Shown: positions 24,449 to 35,830 of the stretch, in pieces | Position numbering within the stretch: position 1 is the first letter of the stretch | How the letters are laid out: each line of letters opens with the position of its first letter | Assembly: GCA_964019135.1 (NCBI GenBank) | Contig: OZ025253.1 | Span: 2,636,233 to 2,700,232 of the forward strand | Reading direction: 5' to 3' | Source: Arenicola marina | Taxonomy: Eukaryota > Annelida > Polychaeta > Arenicolidae | Length of the DNA stretch: 64,000 nt | Notes under the pieces: model-generated | Database searches by the model: none | Told to the model about the DNA's origin: nothing | Seen by the model: only the letters and a program-made list of their open reading frames with translations | Translations under genes and position numbers: made by a program

Positions 24449-24602
24449 CTCCTCCACCCCCGCCCCCTATCCCCTCCCCGCCCCTTCCCCCTCTCCTCCA
24501 CCCCGCCCCCTATCCCCTGCCCGCCCCTTCCCCCCTCTCCTCCACCCCGCCCCCTATCCCATCCCCGCCCCTTTCCCCCTCTCCTCCACCCCCTCCCTCC
24601 CT
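24449..24602. repeat. 43 bp C-rich tandem repeat, 3.5 copies
   Basis: The phrase tcctccaccccgccccctat recurs at 43 bp spacing (starts near 24450, 24494 and 24537), followed by a partial copy. It is pyrimidine-rich on the + strand. Confidence 0.85.
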
Positions 24603-24659
24603 GTCTATTCTGTTTTATAGATGACCCCAGCTCCATTTTTTTTAGTTTTGAAAAGTCTA

Positions 24660-24850
24660 GTCCCTGGATCCGAAGCGGAAAAAATCCAAAATGGCGCCTG
24701 TGTGATTGAGACCGCTGACCGGAAGGACCGCGCTGAGCCGCCAGTCGCTGCGGGACTATTACCGGCGCTTTCCCGCCAAACTCGCAGGCAGACAACCTAA
24801 CAAGATGTCGTCTGTCTTCATCGCGCGCTGCCAAGTGCGCAGAGACAGCG
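24660..24850. promoter_or_regulatory. CpG-rich patch with E2F-, ETS- and YY1-like motifs
   Basis: A compact GC-rich segment contains TTTCCCGCCAAA (24769-24780, a strong E2F-type match), accggaagg (ETS type, about 24718) and ccaaaatggcgcc (YY1-like, about 24686). This motif set is typical of TATA-less CpG promoters in animals. No open frame or exon on either side was recognised, so an alternative or antisense promoter is only a possibility. Confidence 0.3.
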
Positions 24851-25271
24851 TTTTACCAACGCCCCCCCCCTACTCCCTCCACCCACAAAGCCACATCATT
24901 TTACCTACCCCTATCACCGCCCCCCCTCCCCTCCCTCCCCGCCCTCCACCCACACGGCCACAACGTTTTACCTAACTACCTACCAACAACCCCCCCTCTA
25001 CCAACCCCCCCACTCCGTCACCTGCTGCTATCCGGTCTTTCCCTCCATCCCCAATATACTTTTTTCGCTGTTGCTTTTTACATTTTTATTTTGTTTTTGT
25101 ATAGTATGATTAAAACCCCATACATGTGCATACTTAGTGTGGTATTTCATGATTAGGCCCTCCCTAAGTACGCGCCTCCTTTACCCGTTGCACCCGGGAC
25201 CCTCTCCCTTTACTAGCAAGCTCTAAACAACGTCTGAAACCCTCACCATTCCACTCTTATATATACATGTT

Positions 25272-25420
25272 TCCTGGCCGATTTGGTTAGCGGGTTGAGC
25301 TGCAGATCAACAGGTCGTGGGTTCGAACCCTGGTACCTGTATCTGGGGCAAGTTTTATCCAAACCCATTTTATTTGCCAGCGCGTTTTTTTTTGGCACAA
25401 CATAGCCTGCACGGGGGGGG
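25272..25420 (+). mobile_element. SINE family 1, tRNA-derived
   Basis: The head has tRNA-like A-box (ttggttagcgggttgagc) and B-box (gggttcgaaccc) motifs. The tail (atctggggcaagttttatcc, cccattttat, then ggcacaacatagcctgca) matches the copy at 30781 in order. It is diverged and ends before a G9 run. There is no autonomous coding capacity. Confidence 0.7.
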
Positions 25421-25579
25421 GGGGCGCAAATGCGACCTATAACCCGTTTCATTTAATTACAATTCTCACTGGAGTTGTTCTTTACTGTCTCTATCCACTT
25501 ACTCACGGACCACTATCAGTGTCTGCCGCCATGTACATTAATGACAAGTCTGTCGACATGACACGACATGTAAGATGTG

Positions 25580-25760
25580 CCCTGAACCCCTCTCCCATGC
25601 CCCGCCCCCCCCCCACCTTCTCAACACGTCGCTTCCACGCCCCTCCCCCACCACTCTACCGACTCGCTTCCTCCACGACCTCTCCCCACCTCGTTGCCAC
25701 TGCCCCCCCCCCCCCCACCCTACCCAACCCTCTCTCCACTTCGCTTTCCCATCCTCTACT
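25580..25760. repeat. C-rich low-complexity block
   Basis: Pyrimidine-rich sequence with C8-C13 runs (near 25605, 25707). There is no coding signal. Confidence 0.6.
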
Positions 25761-26669
25761 GAGACTTGGCTCTTACCTAACCTTAATGCAAGGTGACAAT
25801 AGAGCTCCCTTCCTCCTCCGGCCAAACTATCGAACTCCCATAAAGTTTCCACTCATTTTTATACCAATTGTGCAATCATCCCCGTCCACATGTCGCCTCT
25901 TCTATGAATACTAAGCAGGATACCCGCGAGTGGGTTGCCCGGATGAGAAAATCCCGACATTGATATATTTCAGAAGCTCTGGACGGGCGCGTCGCTGCGG
26001 ATTACGTCACTTCCTGTTTATAGTTTAAGACCCCGCCGCCGGGGGTCCGCGTCTTACGTTAAGACGTCGCTGCGGATGCGGGCCGTAAGCCGTAGACAAC
26101 AACTAACTGAGCCGAGATTGTAAATAATCCTTATTATCCATGGGCGCGATGGGGAGGGATGAGACCCGAGGAGCCGTGCCCAGGCTTTTAAACGGAGATA
26201 AGACACTTATGGACTATATATAACGACCAATAAGTGTCCTGTAGTTACGTGAGTCGGCTTCCATGGTGACCAGAGGGTGGGGGCGCGGGTGGAGGCGTGG
26301 GTGAGGGGGGTAGTGAAGGAATAAGGAGAGGCGAGAAGGACGGGTGGGTGAGTGGCTGGAGGTAACGGGGGTGGGGAGGGAGGGGGTGGGGGATGACTTA
26401 CGGGGAATTGAAACTCAAGGGACTTGATTACTAGTGCAAAATTTACAGCTAAGGGTGTACACGTCCGGTTACTGGAATGTCAATGCTATGTCTCCTCTTG
26501 TTTTTGTTTCACTACTGATCGTTGATCTCAGCATCTATATAGTTAACTATTATAAATATTGTTAATTACTAGTATTCCCTGTTTTCTTCGATATTATTAC
26601 TGGTTTAGCGGCAAGTGAAATGTTATGGCATTCTGCCTCCTCCTTGATTGGTTGGTTAGTTGTATATTC

Positions 26670-26875
26670 AAGACGCTTTAACCAACTTTGGTCATATCGC
26701 GTTAATGGAAGAAGGAAGGGAGAGTGGAGCCATGTCCCCGGGGGTAACCCCCTACCCTTTGTGAAGAAAGAGCAAGGCTCGAATCCCCGATCCAACTGCC
26801 GTTAGGCTCCCAGGTGGCCAGAACGCTCAATGCGAGCGCTCTAGCCCACTGAGCTATCGGGGCGCCTCTTTCAGG
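26670..26875 (-). mobile_element. SINE family 2, tRNA-derived, minus strand
   Basis: Read on the minus strand, the head gccccgatagctcagtgggc gives an A box and gggattcgagcc a B box. The tail gggtagggggttacccccgg is followed by catggctcc, a CT-rich stretch and accaaagttggttaaagcg. The tail matches the truncated copy at 53430-53560 almost base for base. An apparent intron-like insertion between the A and B boxes means it is not a working tRNA. Confidence 0.72.
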
Positions 26876-27299
26876 TTGTGACTTGATGCGTTCATCCCTA
26901 TTACACACCAACCGCCCAACGCCCCCCCCCCCCACCACTAACCCACCATACCACCACAATACACCCCCCCCCCCACACACACACCGCCATACCCTACCCA
27001 GCCCCCTACCACTGCCCTTCCCCTCCACCGCCTCCCATTACCATTGCACAAGGCGGGGGGGACTATTTGTGCTCGCGTCGTGTAATCCGACACAGCCGTA
27101 TCACTCTAAACGGTCACGTGACCAACTTGAGTGTCACCTTCGTGTTATTATCATGACGGAAATACCGACGGGGCACATTGTCCGTGGAGGCAGCCGCTGG
27201 GTCGGCGGGGTCGGGGGGGGGGGTAGCTTTGGGAAGAGGGCGGAGGGAGAGGTGGACTGTGAGTTTAGGATGATCTATATGCGAGTGAGATGAGGCTGG

Positions 27300-28020
27300 A
27301 ACGCACCCAGATGACTCCCTACCCCCTACCCCATACCCCATACCCCCTACGCCACACCGTTTCTGCCGCTCACCACCTTCAACGCCTGTTCCCCGCCCCT
27401 GACCCCCTCCCCGCCCCATGCCCCGCCCCTCACTACCTCCCAATCTGTTCCCCGCCCCTGACCCCCCTCCCCACCCCATGCCCCGCCCCTCACTACCTCC
27501 GAATCTATTCCCCGCCCCTGACCCCCTCCCCGCCCCATGCCCCGCCCCTCACTACCTCCCAATCTATTCCCCGCCCCTGATCCCCTCCCCACCCATTCCC
27601 CGCCCCTCACTACCTCCCATCTATTCCCCGCCCCTGACCCCCTCCCAATCTGTTCCCCGCCCCTGACAACCCTCCCCACCCCATTCCCCGCCCCTGACCC
27701 CCTTCCCACCCCATTCAATCCGTGACCCCCTCTCCCCATTCCCCGCCCATTACCACCTCCCCCTTCCCCATTCTCCGCTCCTCCATTCCCGGCCCATCGC
27801 CTCCTCCCCCACACCCCATTCCTCGACCTTCACCTTCACCCTCCCCCCTTCAACCCCTTCAGACCTCGTACTCCCTACTCCCTACTCCCTACTCCCTACC
27901 CCCCTACCTCATACCCCATCCCCCCTACCACACCCGTTTCTGCCGCTTACCACCTTCAACGCCTGTTCCCCGCCTCTGACCCCCCCCCCACCTCCGCCAC
28001 CCCCATGCCCCGCCCCAGAC
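27300..28020. repeat. C-rich tandem repeat, 59-60 bp unit
   Basis: The phrase atgccccgcccctcactacc recurs near 27418, 27478 and 27537, with shorter and degenerate units to about 27670 and loosely repetitive C-rich sequence to 28020 (including a ctccctactccctactccct run near 27870). It is strongly asymmetric: C on +, G on -. Confidence 0.85.
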
Positions 28021-28694
28021 CCATGACAATCCTGTGTCGTTGCCGTGGCTGGTCGACACCAGTGGTTGACGCTCAGATGTTATGGAAGGCCCATTCTGGT
28101 CGCATCCTTGTGTGTGACGTTTTTATTTTCTGGGCTTCACCCATCTATCGCTGGTGTTTTTCTTGATGCGTCGCTTCACATCCCTGTATACTCTGCAAAG
28201 CATGGTCATTGCTGCTTGTTGTGGGAACCGTTTAGTGCCATCTATATTTTAAAGAGTGCGCAGTAGAAATGGCAGACACGATAGTGGTAATAAAGTTTAC
28301 AGTCGACATGGAAAGAAAAATCACTTGTTGAACCAACGGCCGAATCGGACAGAGATGGCAATGTGTATAGTATGTGGATGATGGATTACAGCAGCCAAGC
28401 CTTCGCTTTCTGGGCTAATAACACCCAATTCCCGGCGACAGCAAACGCAATTTTGCTCAGAAAATGTTGGTTATTCCCCCGTGTGTCTGGCAGAGATGGA
28501 TCGGTGCATTTCGTGAGCTGACCTTTGCTCTGTCGCTGGATCCCCACTATTGTTGTGTGGACTCCAAGGGAACGGAAAACTTGGTTCTCTCCATGTTTTT
28601 TCGTTTACTGGTAGTTGGCTCTCTCTTTGTTGCGATCACTCTGAAATCAAATGACTTCTCGATGGTTTTAAGGCAGTTAACGCGTGAGTAAACC

Positions 28695-28905
28695 GTGGCG
28701 GTATGGGGGGGGGGCAGGGAGTGGGAGGCAGTGGGTGGGGGTGGGGGGTGGGCAGGGAGTGGTGGGGAGTCAGGGGGCGTATAGGGGGAGTGAGGGGTGG
28801 GTGGGCAGCGTGGTTGGGAGTGAGATAGGAGTGGTGGGGCGTGGGGGGGGGAGGGGTCGGGAGGGAGTGGGCTCGGAGTAGACAGGGTGTGAGCAGGGAG
28901 TGGAC
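28695..28905. repeat. G-rich repeat (GGGAGTGGG, GGGGTGGGC)
   Basis: Imperfect repeats of ggcagggagtggg and gggtgggggt extend for about 210 bp. Potential to form G-quadruplex on the + strand is high. No coding signal is seen. Confidence 0.7.
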
Positions 28906-29339
28906 AGAGTGGGCGCCGCTTCTATCCACTCCAACATAGTGAATGATCAGCTTGATCTAATGTATCCACAACAACAACCAAATACGCTCTTTTAGGCATA
29001 CCAAGAGAAAGCACGTTGTTACACATATATAGTTACACAAAATACTTTATTTTGTAATGTAATGCGCGCTGTTGCAACCCGTCTCTGCCATTAGTCCATG
29101 GCACCCCCTGATGGTATACAGTTCACACAAGAACCTCAGATTCCCTTTTGGGTCCAACCTAACCATGTTGAATATCCTTTTGCGAGTTATAGATGAGTCT
29201 ATGTCATCTGCACCAGTGTCACTTCCCCAAGATTTGATAAACGAAGAAGACTGAAATACCTAAATGCGAGCTTCGTTCGAGTCAACCTCCTACAGAAGAC
29301 AAATCCGACAAAACATGTCTGCAAGCAGGAAACGTGAGC

Positions 29340-29770
29340 CGAATGTCACGTGACCTCCATCGCGGACCCCGCACCATTATTCTTCGTGCGCATGCGCGAC
29401 ACGGATCCCACATCCGGTATTGCCGCTCGTAATGATCCCGAGGTCGTGCCCGTCCTGCAAGGCCCTGGTGTCCCGCTCGCCGATAAGACGCCGGCTTATG
29501 GCATCATTATCGCATCTCCCTCTTAGCTTCCGCGCGGGCTCCCTAGGCGGCGCTGCATTGCGCTGTGTGGCGCCCCCTACCCGCGACCAGGGTTCATCTT
29601 TTACAGCCCGCATTACGTAAATTTGGTTCTTCCGCCGAAATGGCTGCCGGGAAGGCAACGCTTCCGCCCGTCGGCCGCCGCTATGGCAACCTAACTATGT
29701 GAGCGGTCGTGACAGGAAGCCGCGCAAGGCATCCTGGGTAGCGACAATCAGGTATTTGAAATGGGACGTT
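29340..29770. promoter_or_regulatory. CpG-rich promoter-like patch with NRF1, ETS and YY1-like motifs
   Basis: A segment rich in CpG carries TGCGCATGCGCGA (29387-29399, a near-perfect NRF1 palindrome), gtcacgtgac (29345-29354), gaaatggctgccggga (about 29636, YY1-like), gacaggaagccg (about 29711, ETS-like) and gcatcctgggtagc (about 29729, ZNF143-like). These are the hallmark motifs of animal CpG promoters. It lies deep in the 29.8 kb intron, 6 kb before exon b, so it could drive a shorter agrin transcript or an unseen RNA. No first exon could be shown. Confidence 0.35.
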
Positions 29771-30780
29771 ATTTTGTCGTTAGAGCGACGGCGTAAAATC
29801 TGCGGACTGACTTGGCTTATTACCAATATCATCTCCGTGCGGGCTTAACGGCGGCACGTTCTCGTGGCAGGGGGGAGGGGGGAGGGAAGGGGAGGGGGAG
29901 AGAAGGGGGAAGGGGAAGGGCGGAGGGGGGGCAGCGGATCTTGTCTGGCCTCGCCCTCGTCACCAACAGAAGGGAATGCCTGCCTCAGCGACAAGCACTT
30001 CTTTCTGTCAAAGACGATTTTAACGAGTGTGAGATTTTACTGGGTGCGCGCGCAGGCCGGGACCACATGCTGCCTGCTGAGGACCGCAGCCGCCGGGCAA
30101 TTATCACTTATGTTGGAAAAAAAGTGCGCCGCTCTAAATAATTTTGCGAATGTTTTTTGCAATAAATGTTGCGTTTTTAAAGTTTACTACATAATAATTG
30201 CGTCGCCTTGTCTTTGATTGCATGTTAATCGTGTGGATGGCATTCGGCAATTATATCAATTTCCTGGACTGAATGTCGCGACGATTCAATTATTAGTGAA
30301 TATACAAGTCAAGGAAAAACATCGCATCGCAGAAATAACCTCATTAGTGTGAGTCGCAATACATGTTGTATTCGGCTAATTAATGTACCATGGCGTGCGA
30401 TTACAACGGTGTCAGCGCCGAGGCTGGTCAATGTGGTCACAACATGGTTTCCGTTGCTTTCTCAAACTGCTGCTTATTCACGGCGTTAACCAACATAGTT
30501 TACTGACGTACATTCTCAAAATGTATGGCGCCTTTCCGTAAATGGCCATATGATGCCACACCTATGTGGTACACAGTTAGCGATACCCCAAGATGGTAAT
30601 TATGTGGTGATTTGTTCCAAATACCCAGTGATTATCACAAGCTTACACCGCAGGCAATCACTCTAGTCCATCAGTCCGGAAGATTCGAAGCTAAACTCCC
30701 GTGTGTGTTCCATGCATTATGTTATCATTACCATAACATGCGATAATAACACCATAATGTGAGAACCGCTTTAAGCTAGG

Positions 30781-30960
30781 GGGGCCTCCCTGGTGTAGTG
30801 GTTAGCACACTAGACCGCAGATCAATAGGTCCTGGGTTCGAATCCGGGCTCGGGCACCTAATCTGGGGCATGTTTCATTCCTTCATCCTTCATCGTCTCG
30901 GGAGGTTCCTTGGCCCAATTTAGCCTGTATGTGCACAAAAGTGGCCTAAAACACCAACAT
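30781..30960 (+). mobile_element. SINE family 1, tRNA-derived, best copy
   Basis: The head resembles a Glu/Asp-type tRNA: tccctggtgtagtggttagc (A box) and gggttcgaatcc (B box), spaced as in a tRNA. It is followed by a non-tRNA tail: atctggggcatgtttcattc, gggaggttccttggcccaat, cctgtatgtgcacaaaagtgg and a short cattccattccattcc repeat end. Parallel copies at 25272 and 20835 show it is a dispersed element rather than a tRNA gene. Confidence 0.8.
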
Positions 30961-31214
30961 TCCATTCCATTCCGCTTTAAGCTATGGCAGGCCTAGTGGT
31001 GCATTCGCGTTCATTGTGACAACGCTGTCGAAGCATATCCTTGCTGTTCGAACTCATTGGCATTATTTTATTGTCAATAAGAGCCTCCATACCTCTGTGG
31101 GTAAACAGAAACAAACTAAAATACCAATACTTCGTATCAACGAATTTTTTACTTGCAAAAATATCAATAGCGGTGCTTCCAAATAGGGTGAGCGTGGAGA
31201 CGAATGACAACCCA

Positions 31215-33582
31215 TGTCACTGGCGTTTAATGAATGGTGTTACCTTGTTTGTTCTATAGCGAACAGCATACAGGGCCTAGTGGGAGATGTCACTGGCGTC
31301 GAATGAATGGTGTTCTATAGCGAACAGCATACAGGGCCTAGTGGGAGATGTCACTGGCGTCGAATGAATGGTGTTCTATAGCGAACAGCATACAGGGCCT
31401 AGTGGGAGATGTCACTGGCGTCTAATGAATGGTGTTACCTTGATTGTCCTATAGCGAACAGCATACAGGGCCTAGTGGGAGATGTCACTGGCGTCGAATG
31501 AATGGTGTTCTATAGCGAACAGCATACAGGGCCTAGTGGGAGATGTCACTGGCGTCTAATGAATGGTGTTACCTTGTTTGTCCTATAGCGAACAGCATAC
31601 AGGGCCTAGTGGGAGATGTCACTGGCGTCGAATGAATGGTGTTACCTTGTTTGTCCTATAGCGAACAGCATACAGGGCCTAGTGGGAGATGTCACTGGCG
31701 TCTAATGAATGGTGTTACCTTGTTTGTCCTATAGCGAACAGCATACAGGGCCTAGTGGGAGATGTCACTGGCGTCGAATGAATGGTGTTACCTTGTTTGT
31801 CCTATAGCGAACAGCATACAGGGCCTAGTGGGAGATGTCACTGGCGTCTAATGAATGGTGTTACCTTGTTTGTCCTATAGCGAACAGCATACAGGGCCCA
31901 GTGGGAGATGTCACTGGCGTCGAATGAATGGTGTTACCTTGTTTGTTCTATAGCGAACAGCATACAGGGCCTAGTGGGAGATGTCACTGGCGTCTAATGA
32001 ATGGTGTTACCTTGTTTGTCCTATAGCGAACAGCATACAGGGCCTAGTGGGAGATGTCACTGGCGTCTAATGAATGGTGTTACCTTTTTGTCCTATAGCG
32101 AACAGCATACAGGGCCTAGTGGGAGATGTCACTGGCGTTTAATGAATGGTGTTACCTTGTTTGTCCTATAGCGAACAGCATACAGGGCCTAGTGGGAGAT
32201 GTCACTGGCGTCTAATGAATGGTGTTACCTTTTTGTCCTATAGCGAACAGCATACAGGGCCTAGTGGGAGATGTCACTGGCGTCTAATGAATGGTGTTAC
32301 CTTGTTTGTCCTATAGCGAACAGCATACAGGGCCTAGTGGGAGATGTCACTGGCGTCGAATGAATGGTGTTACCTTGTTTGTTCTATAGCGAACAGCATA
32401 CAGGGCCTAGTGGGAGATGTCACTGGCGTCTAATGAATGGTGTTACCTTGTTTGTTCTATAGCGAACAGCATACAGGGCCTAGTGGGAGATGTCACTGGC
32501 GTCTAATGAATGGTGTTACCTTGTTTGTCCTATAGCGAACAGCATACAGGGCCTAGTGGGAGATGTCACTGGCGTCTAATGAATGGTGTTACCTTGTTTG
32601 TTCTATAGCGAACAGCATACAGGGCCTAGTGGGAGATGTCACTGGCGTCTAATGAATGGTGTTACCTTGTTTGTTCTATAGCGAACAGCATACAGGGCCT
32701 AGTGGGAGATGTCACTGGCGTCTAATGCATGGTGTTACCTTGTTTGTCCTATAGCGAACAGCATACAGGGCCTAGTGGGAGATGTCACTGGCGTCTAATG
32801 AATGGTGTTACCTTTTTGTCCTATAGCGAACAGCATACAGGGCCTAGTGGGAGATGTCACTGGCGTCTAATGAATGGTGTTACCTTTTTGTCCTATAGCG
32901 AACAGCATACAGGGCCTAGTGGGAGATGTCACTGGCGTCGAATGAATGGTGTTACCTTGTTTGTTCTATAGCGAACAGCATACAGGGCCTAGTGGGAGAT
33001 GTCACTGGCGTCTAATGAATGGTGTTACCTTGTTTGTTCTATAGCGAACAGCATACAGGGCCTAGTGGGAGATGTCACTGGCGTCTAATGAATGGTGTTA
33101 CCTTGTTTGTCCTATAGCGAACAGCATACAGGGCCTAGTGGGAGATGTCACTGGCGTCTAATGAATGGTGTTACCTTGTTTGTTCTATAGCGAACAGCAT
33201 ACAGGGCCTAGTGGGAGATGTCACTGGCGTCTAATGAATGGTGTTACCTTGTTTGTTCTATAGCGAACAGCATACAGGGCCTAGTGGGAGATGTCACTGG
33301 CGTCTAATGCATGGTGTTACCTTGTTTGTCCTATAGCGAACAGCATACAGGGCCTAGTGGGAGATGTCACTGGCGTCTAATGAATGGTGTTACCTTTTTG
33401 TCCTATAGGGAACAGCATACAGGGCCTAGTGGGAGATGTCACTGGCGTCGAATGAATGGTGTTACCTTTTTGTCCTATAGCGAACAGCATACAGGGCCTA
33501 GTGGGAGATGTCACTGGCGTCGAATGAATGGTGTTACCTTTTTGTCCTATAGCGAACAGCATACAGGGCCTAGTGGGAGATG
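31215..33582. repeat. 73/72/61 bp minisatellite, about 33 copies
   Basis: The unit starts tgtcactggcgtctaatgaa and ends agggcctagtgggaga. Three length classes occur: 73 bp (ttaccttgtttgtcc), 72 bp (ttacctttttgtcc) and 61 bp (gtgttctatag). A rare marker, tctaatgcat, appears at 32721 and again at 33303, 582 bp apart, with the same order of unit types around it: a block of eight units was duplicated. Each unit contains tttgtcctatag, which looks like a splice acceptor. Short open frames occur only where 72 bp units are consecutive. Confidence 0.96.
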
Positions 33583-33654
33583 AGTATAATGGTGTTGGTA
33601 AATAAAAAAAATAGTCACCATCCTGTCTTTCTTTACCGCCTGACTTATCCGTGT

Positions 33655-34618
33655 CTTTCTCATTGCGTCACTTCGTCACTCCGTCACTCCGTCACTGAGC
33701 CACTCGGTCACTCCGTCGCTCACTCCCTCCGCCAATCCGTCACTCAGTCACTCCGTCACTCAGCCACTCCGTCATCCCGTCACTCCATCACTCAGCCACT
33801 CCGTCACTCAGCCACTCGGTCACTCCATCACTCAGTCCCTCCGCCAATCCGTCATTCAGTCACTCCGTCACTCAGCCACTCCGTCACTCAGCCCCTCAGT
33901 CACTCCGTCACTCCGTCACTCCGCCACTCCGTCACTCAGTCACTCCGCCACTCAGTCACTACGCCACTCCGCCAATCCGTCACTCCATCACTTATTCACT
34001 CCGTCACTCAGCCAGTCGGTCACTCCGTCACTCAGTCCCTCCGCCAATCCGTCACTCCGTCACTCCGTCTCTCAGTCACTCAGTCACTCAGTCACTCCGC
34101 CACTCAATCACTCCGCCACTCCGTCACTCCGTCACTCCGTCACTCAGTCACTCAGTCACTCCGCCACTCAGTCACTTCGCCACTCCGCCAATCCGTCACT
34201 CCGTCACTTAGTCACTCAGTCACTCTGTCACTCCGTCACTCAATCACTCCACCACTCAGCAACTCTGTCACGCAGTCACTCAGTCACGCCGCCACTCCGT
34301 CTCTCAGTCACTCAGCCACTCTGCCACTCCGTCACTCCGCCACTCCGTCACTCCGCCACTCTGCCACTCCGTCACTCCGCCACTCCGCCACTCCGTCACT
34401 CCGTCACTCAGTCACTCAGTCACTCTGCCACTCCGCCACTCCGCCACTCCGTCACTCAGTCACTCCGCCACTCAGCCACTCCGTCACTCAGTCACTCAGC
34501 CACTCCGCCACTCCGCCACTCAGTCACTCAGCCACTCCGCCACTCCGCCACTCAGTCACTCCGCCACTCAGTCACTCCGCCACTCAGTCACTCCGCCACT
34601 CCGCCACTCCGCCACTGT
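33655..34618. repeat. 8 bp repeat (CACTCCGT / CACTCAGT / CACTCCGC), about 120 copies
   Basis: A near-continuous octamer array. Units differ by single bases (ccgt, cagt, cagc, ccgc), and rare indels do not close the + frame, which gives a 346-codon SLRHSVTQ-like frame. Composition and lack of codon constraint argue against a protein. Confidence 0.95.
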
Positions 34619-35614
34619 AACATGATATCATGCCTCTCTCACTGCTACCACGACGACTTCATCTTACACTATGCTAGTTTGTTTGTTTGTATGATCGGAT
34701 AGCTGATTGACTCCATTGTAATAGGTTATTTTTAATATGTGGCACGAAAAATTATGGTATTACGGGCTACCAATATAGTTACAAAGATATGCTGACTAAC
34801 ACAATTTTGGTCTGCAATTTGGGAATAATAAATGATGAAATATCATGTCACTTCAACATTGATAATTTAATGACTATCTCGGACGAGAAGACGTTTTTAT
34901 ATTATGTGATCACCAATATCGGATATCTTTCCATGTTGCATGGTTACTGGAAATGTGACACTGCACAACCTGTGTCTTGTCTGTTCTATTCACCGCCATG
35001 CAATCACTTACCCAACATTATAATATCTCAAATCACTTCACCGTCAATGGCAACTATGTGCAAAATGATGTGAGCGTTCACCGTTATGTAAATTCAGTGT
35101 GTTCACCATTGCTCTAGAGAAAGTCATCGTGACGTCACCGTGACGTCATCGTGACGTCACGTGTCTGCCGCCTCCATGGCGTCTTGTAATGTTTGTCTGT
35201 GTGTCTCTGCGATTTTCCTTCCTATGATTGGTATCATAGATAGTGCCATGTTATGCAATGATCAAAACTGATTAAAAAATTAGCAAACAGTTATTTTATT
35301 TCACGTGGTACAATATTGAACAATTAATTATAAAGCCATGAAAACTATGCAAATTATGTAAATTATGACCACCTAAATCGAGAAAAGTGCCTTTAAAACA
35401 AAAGTAGGCCTATTGTGCCCCATAGTATCACACAAATATTGATATATTGATAATAATAATGATATTTTCCGAAAGACCTGTACCTGAGAGAGTTGTAACT
35501 GGTGAATATTAATAGTATATTAACATTATGAGAAAATGACATGATATTGTGCGATGAGGAACGCTGTCCACTAGATGTCGTAAATAATGTGCCATGTGAC
35601 CTTTCTACTTGCAG
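34619..35614. other. intron end before exon b
   Basis: AT-rich unique sequence. The only notable detail is gtgacgtcaccgtgacgtca (about 35129) with a third gtgacgtcacgtg, three CRE-type palindromes within about 35 bp. Confidence 0.6.
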
Positions 35615-35830
35615 GAAACAATCCGTGTGACGAGTTGACCTGTCAGTTTGGACAGGAGTGTCACGTGAACCGTAACGGACATGCGCGGTGCGTGTGCCCC
35701 CCGCCTTGTGAACCCGTCCTTCGACCTGTTTGCGGCAGCGATGACAAAACTTACGACAATGAGTGCGAGTTGACGAGACAGTCCTGCTTGGCCCAGGTCA
35801 CAGTGTATACTAACTTTGTTGGCGAGTGTA
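35615..35830 (+). CDS. AGRN: agrin exon b: complete follistatin/Kazal domain (FS2 of window)
   Basis: A 216 bp, phase 1-1 exon with acceptor ctacttgcag (ending 35614) and donor gtaagt (35831). It encodes a whole FS domain with ten cysteines: NPCDELTC, GQEC, ARCVC, PPPC, then the Kazal core RPVCGSDDKTYDNEC, QSC and GEC. Length and phases are identical to exon a, indicating exon duplication within the FS series. Role: one extracellular disulfide-bonded module of the agrin stalk. The GSDD in place of the more usual GSDG is a mild variant of the family motif. Confidence 0.94.

Larger units (their letters stand above)
5805..35614. other. agrin intron, 29.8 kb, minisatellite-rich
   Basis: This intron joins two phase-1 exons that each hold a whole FS domain. 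It contains seven or more unrelated tandem arrays, strand-asymmetric G-rich or C-rich blocks, SINE copies and CpG-rich patches, entered separately. Between them (for example 6540-8650, 13661-14640, 17540-19026, 21600-23940, 30130-30780, 34620-35614) I see ordinary AT-balanced intronic sequence with no convincing exon. The size is extreme compared with the downstream introns of 0.3-3 kb. Confidence 0.85.

Noticed and set aside
30781-30860. Functional tRNA gene
   Set aside because: A and B boxes are present, but the arms do not pair as a full tRNA, and the segment continues into a tail shared with two other copies: a SINE.
33580-34620. 346-codon SLRHSVTQ-rich frame
   Set aside because: An octamer simple repeat gives an 8-residue pattern by necessity. 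No start context and no homolog is recognised.
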